From Xanthostigma xanthostigma (lineage: Eukaryota; Arthropoda; Insecta; Raphidioptera; Raphidiidae), in assembly GCA_963575645.1 (NCBI GenBank), contig OY754466.1, positions 38,720,001-38,784,000 of the forward strand: 64,000 nt of DNA, in the 5' to 3' direction. Made by a program: the position numbers and the translations under genes. Position 1 is the first letter of the stretch. Each line of letters starts with the position of its first letter. Below the pieces are notes generated by a model that was given only the letters and a program-made list of their open reading frames with translations, made no database searches and was not told where the DNA came from. Below, in pieces: positions 39,001-50,130 of the stretch.

Positions 39001-42000
39001 AAAAATATGAAAATAATTAATATTTAAAATCTAATTCGCTTTTTATAGAATATTTCAAAGTTATTTATAATAAAAAGCGAATTAGATTTTAAATATTAAT
39101 TATTTTTATATTTTTTAGATCAATTCTGAAGAAGGTCCAAAACCGGATTGAAACGTTAATGTATTAATTTTATATTTTTTGTTAATATATTGTCTGAAAA
39201 ATTGGTCGATAATTTTATTTATTGAAGAGTTCTAATCAGACGTTAATCAAAGATTTAAATAAATTCTATTCTATTCTAAATGGAAAAGAGATAGGCCTCA
39301 GCTGTATAAACACCGTCGATTTCATGCGGTTTCTCTTTCAAATTTGACGTTCGCATGCAGAAAGCAACAATGTTAACCTGATCTCTACAGCTCGCATCAT
39401 TGATTCTGTCACATTTTACGATGTGACCAGCACTCGCGATTTTTTCTCTTCAATATAATTACGTTAAGAAGGATTAGTATCACCTTACCGATAAATTTCT
39501 TCCTCGTAAATATAAATTTTAAATAACACATCGAAACCTCGATACTGTCAATGCAAACGCTTCGCATAGGGCGACCATACCGAATATCTTGAAATGGGTT
39601 CCGCGTCCAGGTAAAATCCCAATAGATCACGCGCCCCCACTAACGCTATTGTATAAAGAAGTACATACCGCACAGTGTACAGGAGTTCGTGAAGTGATAT
39701 CATCTGCTATGTTCACGTGTGCTCCACATCTCAACAACAACTGCACGCACTGACGATTACCTTTGACGGCTGCCAAATCTAGAGGCGTTTTACCCGAGTT
39801 ATCCCGTAAATCTACATTACTGAAGAGAGGCAGAAGCAAGCGTAATATGTCATTTTGACCGTGATATGCCTGCACACAAAATATCACATCTATTATTTTT
39901 AACGTAACAATTAATATCATTGATTATTTACTGTAGAACTGGTATAGCGCGACCAATTCTTGTTATACTTTGCCGCACTAGTGTGTAATGAGTCATTTTA
40001 CATGCTTGTATACATGTATGTAAAGCAGCTATTATTAGTAATAGTGACGCAAACTTTGTACTTTATGTATTTTGTTTGTAATTAAGGTATTATCACGAGC
40101 AGTGACGTAGTGTTAATAGTGAGGTTACTCGAGCGATATTACAATACTGTAATTTTTGCACGTGCCTCCCATAAAATAGCTAATTTTCACTTCACAATAA
40201 GTATATATACAGCGTGTCCACGGAAGTTCTTTACAAATGGAATTTTTTTTTGTTAATTATTGAAGCAAAAATTTTTTTCTGTGGAAAAGTTCTGCTTCGT
40301 CCAAAACCTCTAAAACACCAAAGAAAATTTTCTTCAGCCTAAAGTTATACGAGGGAAATCAAAAAGTTTTATTTGACTAAAAATAAAAATTATCTGCGAT
40401 ATTCAAGATTTTCGTAAAATTAGTTACATAATCAAATTTAATTCAAAATAATAACATAACTAGCTTCTAAGTAATTATTTATTCAGCATTAAAAATCAGA
40501 ATTCAACATATCCTCCATCTCTCTCCATACAAAGAACGGTTCTCCTTCCAAAATCCGTCACTGAATTTCGAATCATTGTAGAAGGAATTTGATGGATTTT
40601 TTCGGTGATAATCCTTTCCAATTGATCAATATCTTGAAAAGGTCTTTCAGAGTACACCATTTTCTTTAGATAGCCCCAGAGGAAATAATCTAGGGGTGTC
40701 AAATCGGGTGATCTGGCTTTAGTAAAATATAACTTTTTGATTTCCGTCGTATAACTTTAGGCCGAAAAAAAATTTATTTGGTGTTTTAGAGGTTTTGGGC
40801 GAAGCAGAACTTTTCCACAGAAAAAATTTTTGCTCTAATAATTAATAAAAAAAAATTCCATTTGTAAAGAACTTCCGTGGACACGCTGTATATGACAGTT
40901 CAGATTCCGCCATATTGGAATCTATTTGGACTGTTTATGAAGACAACGCCTACTTTGCTTCTCTGTCGTTCATATGAAATTATTGCAACTGATAGTCCAG
41001 TTAAAATAAACATTTCAATTCACTATAATCTGTTACATAGAGCTGAAAATTGGTACATGTCTTAAGTACACTATTACAAATCCCCACCGATCCTTATTCA
41101 AGGTCAAAGGTCAAAATTATCGGTTTTTATGCACTTTTCTCGTAAACGGTAAATATTAAGACGAAAATAGTAGATCATGCAATTGTCCACAAAAACTGTT
41201 CTTATAATTTTTTTGTACGAATCACTATTCCTGAGATATGGGACCAAAATGTCTATGTATGTACTGAACGTATTTATCAAAAATAACGTTAAATATTAAT
41301 ATGCATATTAGTATTTTCGATGTATGAAATTACAATTTCAAAAGAATGGTGATTCGTAGGGAAAAAAAGTATAAGAAAAATTCTTGTAGACAATTGCATG
41401 ATCTACAACGTTTGTCTGACCTATTTTTAGATAACATTTACCGTTTACGAGAAAAGTGCAAAAAATCAATACTCTTAACCTTTGACCTTGAATAAATTTT
41501 TTAGCAAATGTGGGATCGGTGGGGACTTTTGATATTTCATTTGTAATAGTGTACCTAAGACCTGTACTAATTTTCAGCTCTATGTGTATTATTTTAAGCC
41601 TACCACTATTTTTTTGTCTATTTTGACCGGACTATGAGACACATGTAACTATTGGATTGGTGAAATCGCATTACTTTAGTCTAATAATTTACGCACTCGT
41701 GCGAAATGGATCAATTTAATGAAAATCAACTATTTTATAAGAGGTTCGTGCAAAAACATTAATTATGAACTGCAAAATATGACTTCATACTAGAGCCGGA
41801 TAATCCTGGCAGGTAATGGGTTTAAAAATAAACAATAACAAAAACAAAGGAGATTTACAGCTAGATGAAGCGGTGTCAGACGTGGCATTCCCTCTCCATA
41901 CAATGTATACTTGGTGTTGATAACTGCCAATAAATAGCTAAGCCCTGTTTGGTTACCGCCTGCCACTGCGTAATGGATTGGCGTAAAACCGTGATTGTCC

Positions 42001-45000
42001 TTTAAATTCACATCGGCTTTATGTTGAATTAAATACTCAACACATCTGCAAAAAGTATTTCGGTGTTAGTTTAATGCTCGACTAGAACGAAAAAGAATCA
42101 CCGACAAATTAAAAAAAAATAGATAGCTACAAAAACATTTTTAAAACAAAACAAAGTTCACGTACTTTCCTTCAAGGTCGTGGGCCGCAGCAAAATGTAA
42201 AGCACTGAGACCATCGACGTCCTGGGCATTTACAGGACTGCCAACTCCAACGAGTGTAAATAAACAAGCGTAACGGCCACCCGCGGCTGCATAGTGCAAC
42301 GGCAGTCTACTACAAGCGTCCGCCAATTGAAAGTTGGCCCCTGAGCTCACAAGTAAATCTAAGCATTCCACTGCCCTATAATACAAAACTTCTTTATACA
42401 CACTTTCAAATTAGAAGAGCGATTCCTAAACTGATTTAAAAACATGCGTGAGACTCTCGCTTCTTAGGTTCTAGCATTTGTCGACGAATATTGCATTTGA
42501 AGGGTACACGGGAATAAGGCGGTTTGTCAAAAAATGTAAATTGTGCAGGAGAGCATTTTGAAGTGTTTAAGATCGTACCATTTACTTGCTGGTGCATTTC
42601 TTTCAACGCTTATAACTTTTGACCTAGCGTATTCTTGTCTAAAATGAATACACCAACAGAAAGGTACGACTTTTGGCTACAAGATGGCATAAAAAAATTA
42701 ATTTCGAATTTTTACTGACAAATCGCCTTCTTCCCGTGTACCCTTCATTTGTGTTCCATTTCAAAATAAAACTGAAATAAATTATTCACAATAAAACTTT
42801 TCAACACAGGAAAAACTTGTAGGTTATGCCGAAGTGTCATTTGTACACAATAGAGGGTGCGTTCCGATATTCACCGTGAGTACTGACGACGTGACGTCAG
42901 ACAGTAGAGCTGCAGAATCGTTCCTATATTACTTAAACACCCTCCATCGTACAATGTCACTGCTATAACGGAACGCAATCCACAGTAGCTGCTGTGGATG
43001 CCTCACGTCGCGAGCGGCAGTAATCGCAGCAGGAAGTGACGACAAAAACAGTGACGTCATGTGATCACGAAAACGATCTGAGAGTTTACTGTGGCATATA
43101 TCGGAACGGCATTCGTAGTACTCAGAGTACTGGCAGTGAATATCGGAACGCACCTAGAGACATCGACTGCATGCAAGAGGGTTAATTCTCGAAACGATGA
43201 CACTAGATCTCACATGCGAAAGCCGAGTTTCACATGGGACAGCGTACGCGAGACCTTGTGGCATAGTTCGAAGAATAGCCACCCAGAGATCTTTGTTCTC
43301 TGCAGCCGACACACGCAACCCGACAACAGACGAGGTTCACTAGATGCTTGTGAGAAAATGCTACAGAGAGAGTAGAAATACAGAGAAAGTAGAAACGATT
43401 CTCCCACTCTTTACTTTCGACTGCCGGTTGAGGTCAGAGAAGGGGAAGCGTTTCGTTTTTTGTCTGACCCAGGCCAATATGCTCTACCGTGCCTAAGGAA
43501 ATAGATAAACGAGCTTTAATTTCAACTTTGTCATGATAACTACGAAATTATTAGTTGGCAATTTTACTCGTTCACTTCCAGCATAAGGAAAAAATAAAGT
43601 CGTTAGATAAACTTGGACAGCTGATTATAATGAAACATAAAGGCCACTGCACACGAGGCTAGAAACGCTGCTAGAAATGCTGCTAGCTGGTAGGTTGGGT
43701 ACGAAGCTGGAAATGACGTCACTGCGGGCTGCCTTGCTAGCTCAGAAGATAGGTTTTAAAATTAGAACAGGGGCTTTTTTCCCTGCTAGATTTGTTGCTA
43801 GGTGAGAGCAAGAACCAATCAGGAAGCAGGTCACTTGAACAAACGCCCACATAGCGTCATTCTGCTCAGTCAGACAACAGACACGTTTTGCTCTGTGTTT
43901 ATATTCGAACTGTCAGTGCGCGCGCACCAGATCTATCCACAAAACACACTTGAAAAATAATCTCGTGTGAAGCGAGCACTTAACAGCAATCAAGAAAACC
44001 AGCGCTAGAAAACTAGTAGGCAAATCTAGCAAGGAATCTAGCAGCGTGTGCAGTGGCCTTAACTAAAAATTGTAGTTATTGAGTCAAACTTCAGACCGCT
44101 TGACACATACTTGTCGAGCTGTCACGTAAACCACGGCGTGAAGCGAAAATAAACCATTACTTTGATAAACGCTATTAGAGATCATGGTTTATGTGAAAGC
44201 GAACCACAAGGAAGATATTTTATATACGTCTCTCTCTATACATAAAGTAGTGTGACTGTCTTCTTCGTCAACGAATGGCGTTTTGTGTTCAGAGTTTAAA
44301 ACACAGATTTCTTTAATACTTGTTTGCAATTACGAGGAAAGATATAAGAACGAAAAAGTTTGTGTACTTCATTTGTTTACGTCTGACGAATAATACGCAC
44401 TGTTCAAAATTATCAAATTTCGGTACGTGGGACGACCCTATTGTAGTTCGTTTTGCAGAACGATGTTGATTGGCCAAAGTGGCACTAAAGAAGCAATGAA
44501 AAAACAACATACCCTTTGAAAGCAGCGCAATGTATTGGCGTTTTTCCAGTATTATCCTGAGAATCTATGTCAACGTTATGTTGTAAAAATTTACGGCAAC
44601 ATTCTACATAACCTGACAAACAACACATGTGCAACGGTGTGCGACCTGCATAGCTGGAAATGGCAAAAAAAAAATTAATTACTCACAGAATCTGCCTGAA
44701 AAATAATTAATAATAGTCTGACTGTTAAAATTCGATGGGGTGTTGACGTTTGTGAAAATATCTCAGAAATGAAAAACAATTCTGACCACACCTTTACGGT
44801 TTGATGAAATCTGGTTCGCAATTGTTTCTGTATAAGAATATAAGCAATAATTATAATTAGAAAAAAGTTAGGAATGTGCTTCAGGACGGTAGGTTTTATT
44901 TTAAAATATAGTTAAAAAAAAAAAAAAAAACTAAAAAAACACGTTTTTATAGCAATGTGCATTAAACAGTAAAAAATAATTTTTAAATATGTTGTTAATT

Positions 45001-48000
45001 CTTTTGAATTAAAATGAGAATGGCTTATTCAAAAAATTAAATTGTATCAAGTTGGGGGACATCCTATCACCGTTGAACAAAATCATTATATTCAAAAATA
45101 ATTTTTTACTTTTCAGTGCACGTTGCTACAAAAGCGTGTTTCTTAGTTTTTTTAAACCATAATTTGAAATTTGTCACTAAAAACTACGCCTACAGGTAGA
45201 CGACGCAATATACAGCACTGCATCGCTCGTTAGTGCTTACAGTAATTTTTCTAAGTAATCAATTTCTTTATATACTTTTAAATATTTATATTAATTATTG
45301 TATTGTCATGGGTTCTTAATACATATGCAAAATTTCAAATTATTCCGACGTCTGGAAATGGGTGAAAATTAATTTGAAAGATTTCTTTACATGCATATTA
45401 CATATACAAGTGAAAGCTATAAAAGCGTGTTAATAAAAATAGTGGAAATCGGTTGAGTAGCGACAGCTGAAGGACGGTTGAAAGAAAACGGTTAAAATGT
45501 AAAGTTTAATTATTTTGTGTAAGACTTACCCTCTCCTATTCGGATCAGCCCCATGAGCCAGCAGATGATTTGCTAACGATTCATGGCCATTAAGCGCAGC
45601 TATGTGTAACGCCGTACAACTGTTTTTATCTACTAAATCTACAATAGCACCTGGAAATAATTTGCTTATTATACAAACGATACACAGTTTCAATAAAATA
45701 TTCTGGAGCAAGACCGTATTATGGTGGAGCCGAAGGATCTACTGCTGTTTCGTCTCAATCGCGTACGGAGATAAATAAATTGCAGATTATATTATACTCT
45801 CAACAAATGAGTGGAAAAAACAGTAAGATCATTTTTTCACAGTGAGAACAAACCGATTATTCTAAAACAAAATGGCGAACTAAAACAAAAGAGAGCACAC
45901 ACCTCTATCGATTAGCGTTTTTGAGCGCGTGAAGCGGCCATGGAGTGCTGTGTTGTGTAAAGGTGTGCGTCCATCATCCGATTGAACGTTGACATTCACA
46001 CCTTCCCTGAGTAATATCTCCATACTCTCTTCTCCGTACGTACAGGACGCCACTATGTGTAGCGGAGTCTATAAACATTCAATTTATCCTCGTTATTTAC
46101 AGCAAACTATTTCATATCTAGAAATTCAATTTATTAGCATCAAATGAACTATATTAATTCCAAAATAATGAGTTTCACACAATGTGTAGAAGTTTATTAA
46201 AAAATACGCAATGATTATAAATAAACACACAGCGCTGTATTGCGCCATTTTTCAAAAAAAAAAACATGTTTTCACCTGTCACAGTTATGACTCTATAGGT
46301 ATATAGAAAGGCGCGCGTATTCGAATGCAACGTTCTGTCAAAATTTCAAAGCAATCGGTGAAGAATTTTCGGAGATTTAAGATTTTTAACAAACGAACAT
46401 TTACATATTTTTTATTTATAAAGATTAACGTTTCCTACCTGTCCTCTATAGTTGGTAAGATTAATATCAGCATGAGCATGAATGAGATCCCCGATGAGTG
46501 CATCGTGTCCATTGAGACAAGCGAGATGCAAAGGCGTATTGCCATAAGAATTACGTATATTTATGTCGGCCCCATGTTCTAACAATACTTGCACAAGATT
46601 GCCATGGCCAACACTGCAAGCCACGTGAAGTGGAGTATATTGCTGCAAAAACATTGTCATTATTAATATATAAAACAGCAACGGACTCCTAATCTGTAAT
46701 CTTGTTTTCATGTAGGTAGAGTTTTCTTAAGTTTTTCCCGGGTGTCTGATCTTTTATATATTTAATCAGAGATCTAGCTAAAGTTTGTTATTAATGTTGT
46801 TAAGACACATCCGTTGTTACAATACAATAAGTTCGTTCCAAGCAGCCAGCGAACGGTTTCGAAAGCATGCGCAGTAGGTAAAACGAAGCTGTTAGTGGCG
46901 ATTTTAGAACACGTTTTACCTACTACGCATGCAGGCGACGGTTTCGAAACCATTCGCTGGCTGCTTGGAAAAAACCTTATATTAGAAAAATTTACTTTTA
47001 AACGTTGTTACTGTCGGGACACGAACCCAAATCTTTCCACTTTCGCGGCGGAATGAGTTACCATTACTCTACACTCATATGCTCATTTTTAAGTAGATTT
47101 GAAACTGCTTTTTTGCATTATGCGAGAGCTAACTGATCTTAACGCTAGACATGAACCTTAACAATTCCAATCAAAAATGTAGTTTTTCCATTTATTAATC
47201 AGTACCTAGTCAGACAAATATAATTAGGACCACTAATTCGGAAAGGCGCGTTAGACTGTCGTAAATTAACAATCTTAATTTAACTAGACCTCTAACTTTA
47301 TAATTAGTCTTACGAACTATACCGTAGTGAATATTTGAAATATTCAACAATATTAAAAAATATATTTTTAATGTTGCACGATTATATTGGACTTTAAATA
47401 CGGTTGAAAATTCCTATAGTTGATTAAAATCCTAAACTAAGCTTGACCACTCCTACTTCTCGTGTATGAATATCTATCAATGCCAAAATAAGTATAGAGT
47501 AAAATACGCGCCACGAATTTAAAAGGCTTGGAAGTTAGATGCGAATGCGGGCTTGCGCTTGTACAGTCTGTTGAAAAACTACAAACTCGTAACTCAACAA
47601 AACTAAAATAGCAATAACAACTTGACAATAGCGTACTCGACTGTACTTTAAAGCAGGAAAGCGACAAGTGACAAAGGCAACGAGCGATCGCGGCCAATCA
47701 CCGACGAGCGCACGTTCCGTGCAAGTAGCTGAGAGGTGGTGGGAGTATCAACGGCTCTAAAATGTGCCTTTGCGACGCTGTTTGTGACTAACTTCCGAAC
47801 CTTTTAGATCCGTGGCACGTATTATACTTTTTATCCAGATTGAAACAGTTACCTCTCTGTCCTTAACGCAAACATCGGCACTATAAGACAATAACAATCT
47901 CAGCATGTCTTCGTTTCCATTATAAGCCGCCCAGTGTGTTGGACGACAATCGCGTTTATCAGCAGCGTCAATGACAGCACCGCGCATCAACAGGGCTTCA

Positions 48001-49161
48001 GCACAGTCGACGCTTCCATGGTATGCGGCGTGGTGTAGCGGAGTGCGACCTGCACGATCCGGCAGGTGACATGCCGCCCCGGCAGAAAGCAATTGTTCCA
48101 CAAGGCCCGAAGAACAACCGGCGGCCGCCGCCACATGTAAAGGTGTTTGCCATAATCTATCTCGACACAACGCTTCTGCTCCGTGATTTAATAGTATGTT
48201 TACAGTTTCCTAAAAAAAAATATTTATAATGAGACAGGAAAAACAATTAGATTAATATTAATCTGATCGCCCACGGCTGACATCAGGTTTGCAGAGAAAA
48301 TCATTGAGAGAAATTTTTGAGGGGTTAACCGAACTGAAAATTCTGACGTCATTTGAGATCATTTTAATTCCGCGCAATATTATATAACTCAACTGTCACG
48401 AAAAATAAAAAGTAGATACTTTTTATGTTATTGGGTACAAATCAGGGACGCATATTTAAAGTTTCTTTTATAGATTATGAGACATCTTCCATGCAAAAAG
48501 TTCAAAATATTTTCTATGACCGATAATGAGCCGGTACTAATAATAGGCTACAGATATATCGGTATCGGTGAAAAAATCATATCGGTCGATCCCTAGAAAC
48601 AAATTGTAATAGTATCAGTTGGAAATGTTCTCTTGGAGTCAACCTACTGAATACTGGTACATCATTGAAATCTACGTAAGAAAAAATATATAGTATTACC
48701 TCTGATCGAGAACAGCAAGCTCTATGAAGTGGTGTAATCCATTTACTGTCTTTGACGTTAACTCTAGCTCCATTTAATAGCAATAGTTCGGTCATCTGCG
48801 GGTCACCTTTGTAGGCAGCCGCGTGTAGCGGTGTTCGTTTTTCAGTATCTACAAACAACAAAATCAGATATGTATCTAGTACAATGAATCTATTAAGGAA
48901 GCAAACAAGTAAACGGCATACCACTCCAATTGACTGCATCTTTATTTTCTTGAAGAAGTGCTTTCAAATCTTCATAATCGCCTCTTATAATTGCCTGTAT
49001 AATTGGAGGCTAAAAACGTAAGAAAAGAGCTACGTTTCATTCAAAATAAAATATAAAAACAAATGTTTACAGAATCAAAGCATTTTGATTTAATGATCTA
49101 ACCTAATTTTTACAATTAATTCAAATAAGATTACCTCATCTAATAGTTGCTGGATAACCAT
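30066..49161 (-). CDS. PP6 regulatory ankyrin-repeat subunit (ANKRD28/44/52 family), CAAX-ending form
   Basis: Scaffold subunit of protein phosphatase 6. Eighteen exons join in phase: 49135-49161, 48922-49009, 48700-48848, 47853-48209, 46439-46642, 45903-46068, 45530-45650, 44513-44653, 42166-42375, 41859-42045, 39669-39869, 38255-38461, 36549-36771, 35690-35777, 35117-35349, 33852-34011, 32318-32499 and 30066-31441. They encode 1439 residues (human ANKRD28 1053). The start MVIQQLLDE precedes [19 protein letters not shown], as in the family. Ankyrin repeats (pattern TPLHxAAxxGH) fill residues 1 to about 980 without a gap; examples are [22 protein letters not shown] and [11 protein letters not shown]. 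The last exon adds about 458 residues rich in Asp, Glu, Ser and Lys, with [17 protein letters not shown] near its start. It ends in basic KRKKSDYS then CVIC, a prenylation-type motif. Introns hold pogo, mariner, fold-back and MITE insertions. Exon 12 uses the weak donor GTTGGT. Confidence 0.93.
31511..31730. mobile_element. Fold-back element, copy 2 (220 bp)
   Basis: A near-perfect palindrome with arms AATTGTCGACCAATTTTTCT and its complement, and a centre containing ACGTTTCGATCCGG and CATCTTGTG. The 14 bp target TTATTTATTGTTAA is repeated exactly at 31497-31510 and 31731-31744. It lies in the intron upstream of the last ankyrin-gene exon, 56 bp from its acceptor. Confidence 0.82.
32533..33331 (+). 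mobile_element. pogo/Tigger-like transposon remnant
   Basis: Starts CAGTGTAACCTCTC and ends GAGAGCTTTCACTG, with TA on each side. Related GGACACCTC and GGCGGACA repeats occur near both ends. The interior retains only the C-terminal part of a transposase-like frame (32850-33043), with an acidic stretch, [15 protein letters not shown] and a stop, then out of the frame [11 protein letters not shown] as in pogo/Tigger proteins. It is not autonomous. It lies in an ankyrin-gene intron. Confidence 0.75.
34639..35074. repeat. Long fold-back palindrome, centre 34863
   Basis: The arms meet at TTGAAACGTTTCAA. The inner ~60 bp each side are almost identical (AAAATAGGTTTTGGAGCGAA). Further out, arms share GCCATTTTGTACGTGG, and the outermost match is GCCAACC with ATAGATAT. 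It lies between the ankyrin-gene exons at 33852 and 35117. No transposase. Confidence 0.75.
37481..37998 (+). repeat. Duplicated MITE segments (GACGTGATAACGTC family)
   Basis: TTTTGACGTGATAACGTC starts at 37481 and again at 37847. The second copy ends with inverted ACGTTATCACGTAAAAC at 37982-37998, giving a 150 bp TIR element. Between them GTGACGTCACTCTAAATCC plus ATATGGCGGAC occurs at 37691 and 37812. The first copy lacks its right end. The block lies in an ankyrin-gene intron. Confidence 0.6.
38505..38565. mobile_element. Fold-back element, minimal copy 3 (61 bp)
   Basis: Carries the family end ATCTTTGATTAACGTCTGAT followed by a short hairpin around AAATAATTTTATTTATT. The exact 10 bp duplication ATTTAGTAAT flanks it (38495-38504 and 38566-38575). 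Confidence 0.7.
38581..39624 (-). mobile_element. TIR element, inverted copy split by a fold-back insertion
   Basis: Read on the minus strand it matches the complete element at 27743-28283 from start to end (39624 to about 39270, then about 38880 to 38581). The middle is interrupted by the fold-back element at 38893-39256 with its target duplication. Removing the insert leaves a continuous match. Confidence 0.7.
38893..39256. mobile_element. Fold-back element, long copy 4 (364 bp)
   Basis: Palindromic arms of about 150 bp carry AAATTATCGACCAATTTTTC and its complement. The central part of each arm reads CTGAAGAAGGTCC then GGATTGAAACG on one strand. The 13 bp target AAATAAATTCTAT is repeated exactly at 38880-38892 and 39257-39269. 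One outer end is about 35 bp shorter than the other. Confidence 0.82.
40210..40888. mobile_element. Mariner-like element, internally deleted
   Basis: Starts CAGCGTGTCCACGGAAG and ends CTTCCGTGGACACGCTG, with TA at both flanks. The inverted ends are long (about 170 bp, imperfect). The centre keeps a transposase C-terminus (next entry). It lies in an ankyrin-gene intron. Confidence 0.88.
40496..40735 (-). pseudogene. Mariner-like transposase C-terminal fragment
   Basis: The minus-strand frame contains [19 protein letters not shown], which holds the last catalytic Asp region of Tc1/mariner-like DDE/D transposases. It ends [11 protein letters not shown] and a stop. The N-terminal DNA-binding domain and the first two catalytic acids are absent, so it cannot be active. 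The family resembles the N-terminal fragment at 25656-26120, but they need not be parts of one element. Confidence 0.75.
40990..41632. repeat. Large fold-back element (about 640 bp)
   Basis: Arms of about 220 bp, inverted and imperfect, share CCCCACCGATC, CAAGGTCAAAGGTCAAA and CTTTTCTCGTAAACGGTAAA. The centre is unique. It lies next to the mariner-like element in the same intron. No coding frame. Confidence 0.65.
42854..43155. mobile_element. MITE with 15 bp inverted ends
   Basis: AGGGTGCGTTCCGATA at the left and TATCGGAACGCACCT at the right bound 302 bp of non-coding DNA. TAGA occurs at both borders and may be the target duplication. Confidence 0.65.
43639..44061. mobile_element. MITE, AAGGCCACTGCACACG family, copy 1
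   Basis: AAGGCCACTGCACACG and CGTGTGCAGTGGCCTT are the inverted ends. Subterminal CTAGAAACGCTGCTAG-like repeats and the motif GAAATGACGTCACTGCGGG also occur in the related copy at 50131-50960. Confidence 0.7.
44885..45500 (-). repeat. Dispersed repeat related to 14255-14755
   Basis: This region shares TTGGGGGACATCCTATC, ACTACGCCTAC and AAAAGCGTGTTAATAA with the copy in MLH1 intron 2, mostly in reverse orientation. It lies in the ankyrin-gene intron between exons 7 and 8. Confidence 0.55.
46235..46420 (-). repeat. Inverted partner of the repeat at 5770-5965
   Basis: Shares CATGTTTTCACCTGTCAC and CGCGCGTATTCGAATGCAAC in reverse orientation with 5770-5965. It lies just outside the ankyrin exon at 46439-46642. 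Confidence 0.55.
46828..46980. mobile_element. Short MITE
   Basis: CCAAGCAGCCAGCGAA and TTCGCTGGCTGCTTGG form the ends, with inner inverted GTAGGTAAAACG and CGTTTTACCTAC. The central motif resembles the one at 62480-62638. Confidence 0.65.
47003..47086 (-). repeat. tRNA-like sequence, probable SINE head
   Basis: On the minus strand TAGAGTAATGGTAACTC resembles a tRNA A-box region and GGGTTCGTGTCCCG a B-box, at normal spacing. The acceptor ends do not pair well. It abuts the MITE at 46828-46980. Confidence 0.4.
47496..47826 (-). mobile_element. MITE (GCGCCACGAATTTAAAAGG family), copy 1
   Basis: Inverted ends of about 35 bp (TACGCGCCACGAATTT on the left, GATCCGTGGCACGTA on the right). The element is nearly identical in structure to 52733-53062, in opposite orientation. 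It lies 27 bp beyond the donor of the ankyrin exon at 47853-48209. Confidence 0.75.
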
Positions 49162-49389
49162 TGTATTATATTGTACATTTGAATTGTTATTTTCTAATGT
49201 TCATCGCCGTAATAGAAATATTTTAATGCGATCTTTTATTATATAAATTATTAAAAATGTATAAAAATAACTTTAGTCATTTGACAAAAAAATAACAAAA
49301 TTGAAGTGCTGCAAGTGCAACCAGAGATTACAGTGGACAGTACGTTTACAGTCGTGAATCGCGGATCGATTTTAAAGTTTTCCTAACAA
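49162..49389. promoter_or_regulatory. 5' flank of the ankyrin gene, possibly bidirectional
   Basis: 228 bp between the ankyrin-gene start codon and the start of the possible small gene on the plus strand. No TATA box or strong motif was recognised. Confidence 0.3.
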
Positions 49390-50040
49390 ATGCCAACGAC
49401 AAATGCAACCACATGCAACTATACGCCGGTTGTCGATGCAACTATTGAAGACTCGTTAGCCGTTCAAAAACTTGCGGAGAGTGAAAACAATGATATATGG
49501 AATTGACGAACAGAAAATACAGGTATGATATTACAAAAATGCCTCTAAGTTTTCGAAATATTTTGATAAACGGTTTTGATTAATATTTTCCATTACAAAA
49601 ATTGTCGAGTAATTTTGTCGTCTATTAATTACTATCTATGAAATGTAACTGACAGAAAAGTTTTGTTTTATAGATTATCGAATTGTTTACAATCAGTGAA
49701 AAAATATGTAAATTGCTTAGCACATCAAAACTAACTCTCATCTAAAATCTATTTTGATTGTCTAATGTAATATTTTTCTTGGTGTATCTGTTCACAATGA
49801 TATATGCAATGAATAATTTAGTTTCAAACAAACCAATTATCTTTGAAACGTATAATTTTCACAGATACTTTAGATATTTACTTACTTAGTTTAAAAGATG
49901 ATCTAGTTAAGATAGCATTCCATCTTTGTCGCACTATACTCATTTTGTTTGTCTTCCTTGTTGCACTTATAAATTTTCACTATTACGGGCACTATGCAGT
50001 GAGGAAACTCGTCCGGCGCAAAACTGAGACTCAGGTGTGA
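49390..50040 (+). CDS. Possible small single-pass membrane protein (about 88 aa), unrecognised
   Basis: Candidate two-exon gene, 49390-49480 joined to 49865-50040; the join is my inference. Exon 1 starts MPTTNATTCNYTPVVD, with two N-glycosylation sequons (NAT, NYT). Left unspliced it would stop after 39 codons. A donor (GAGA|GTGAAA) and the acceptor TTTTCACAG are in matching phase. Exon 2 gives KIAFHLCRTILILFVFLVAL, a membrane segment, then a basic stretch (KLVRRK) and the C-terminus TETQV, a class I PDZ-ligand pattern. Glycosylatable N-terminus, one helix and basic PDZ-ligand tail would suit a small cell-surface protein, but I recognise no family. The donor is weak, so this could be chance. 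Confidence 0.33.
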
Positions 50041-50130
50041 GTCCCAACTATGTCGCGACAGTGGCATTTACATTTTTAACCTTGTGAAAATGTCATGGCG
50101 ATAATGTTCTGATTGTTAGTTAATTCACCA

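Noticed and set aside
47757-47852. Apparent extension of the ankyrin exon into [13 protein letters not shown]
   Set aside because: A donor at 47852 ends the exon at KDRE; the extension is intron and MITE.
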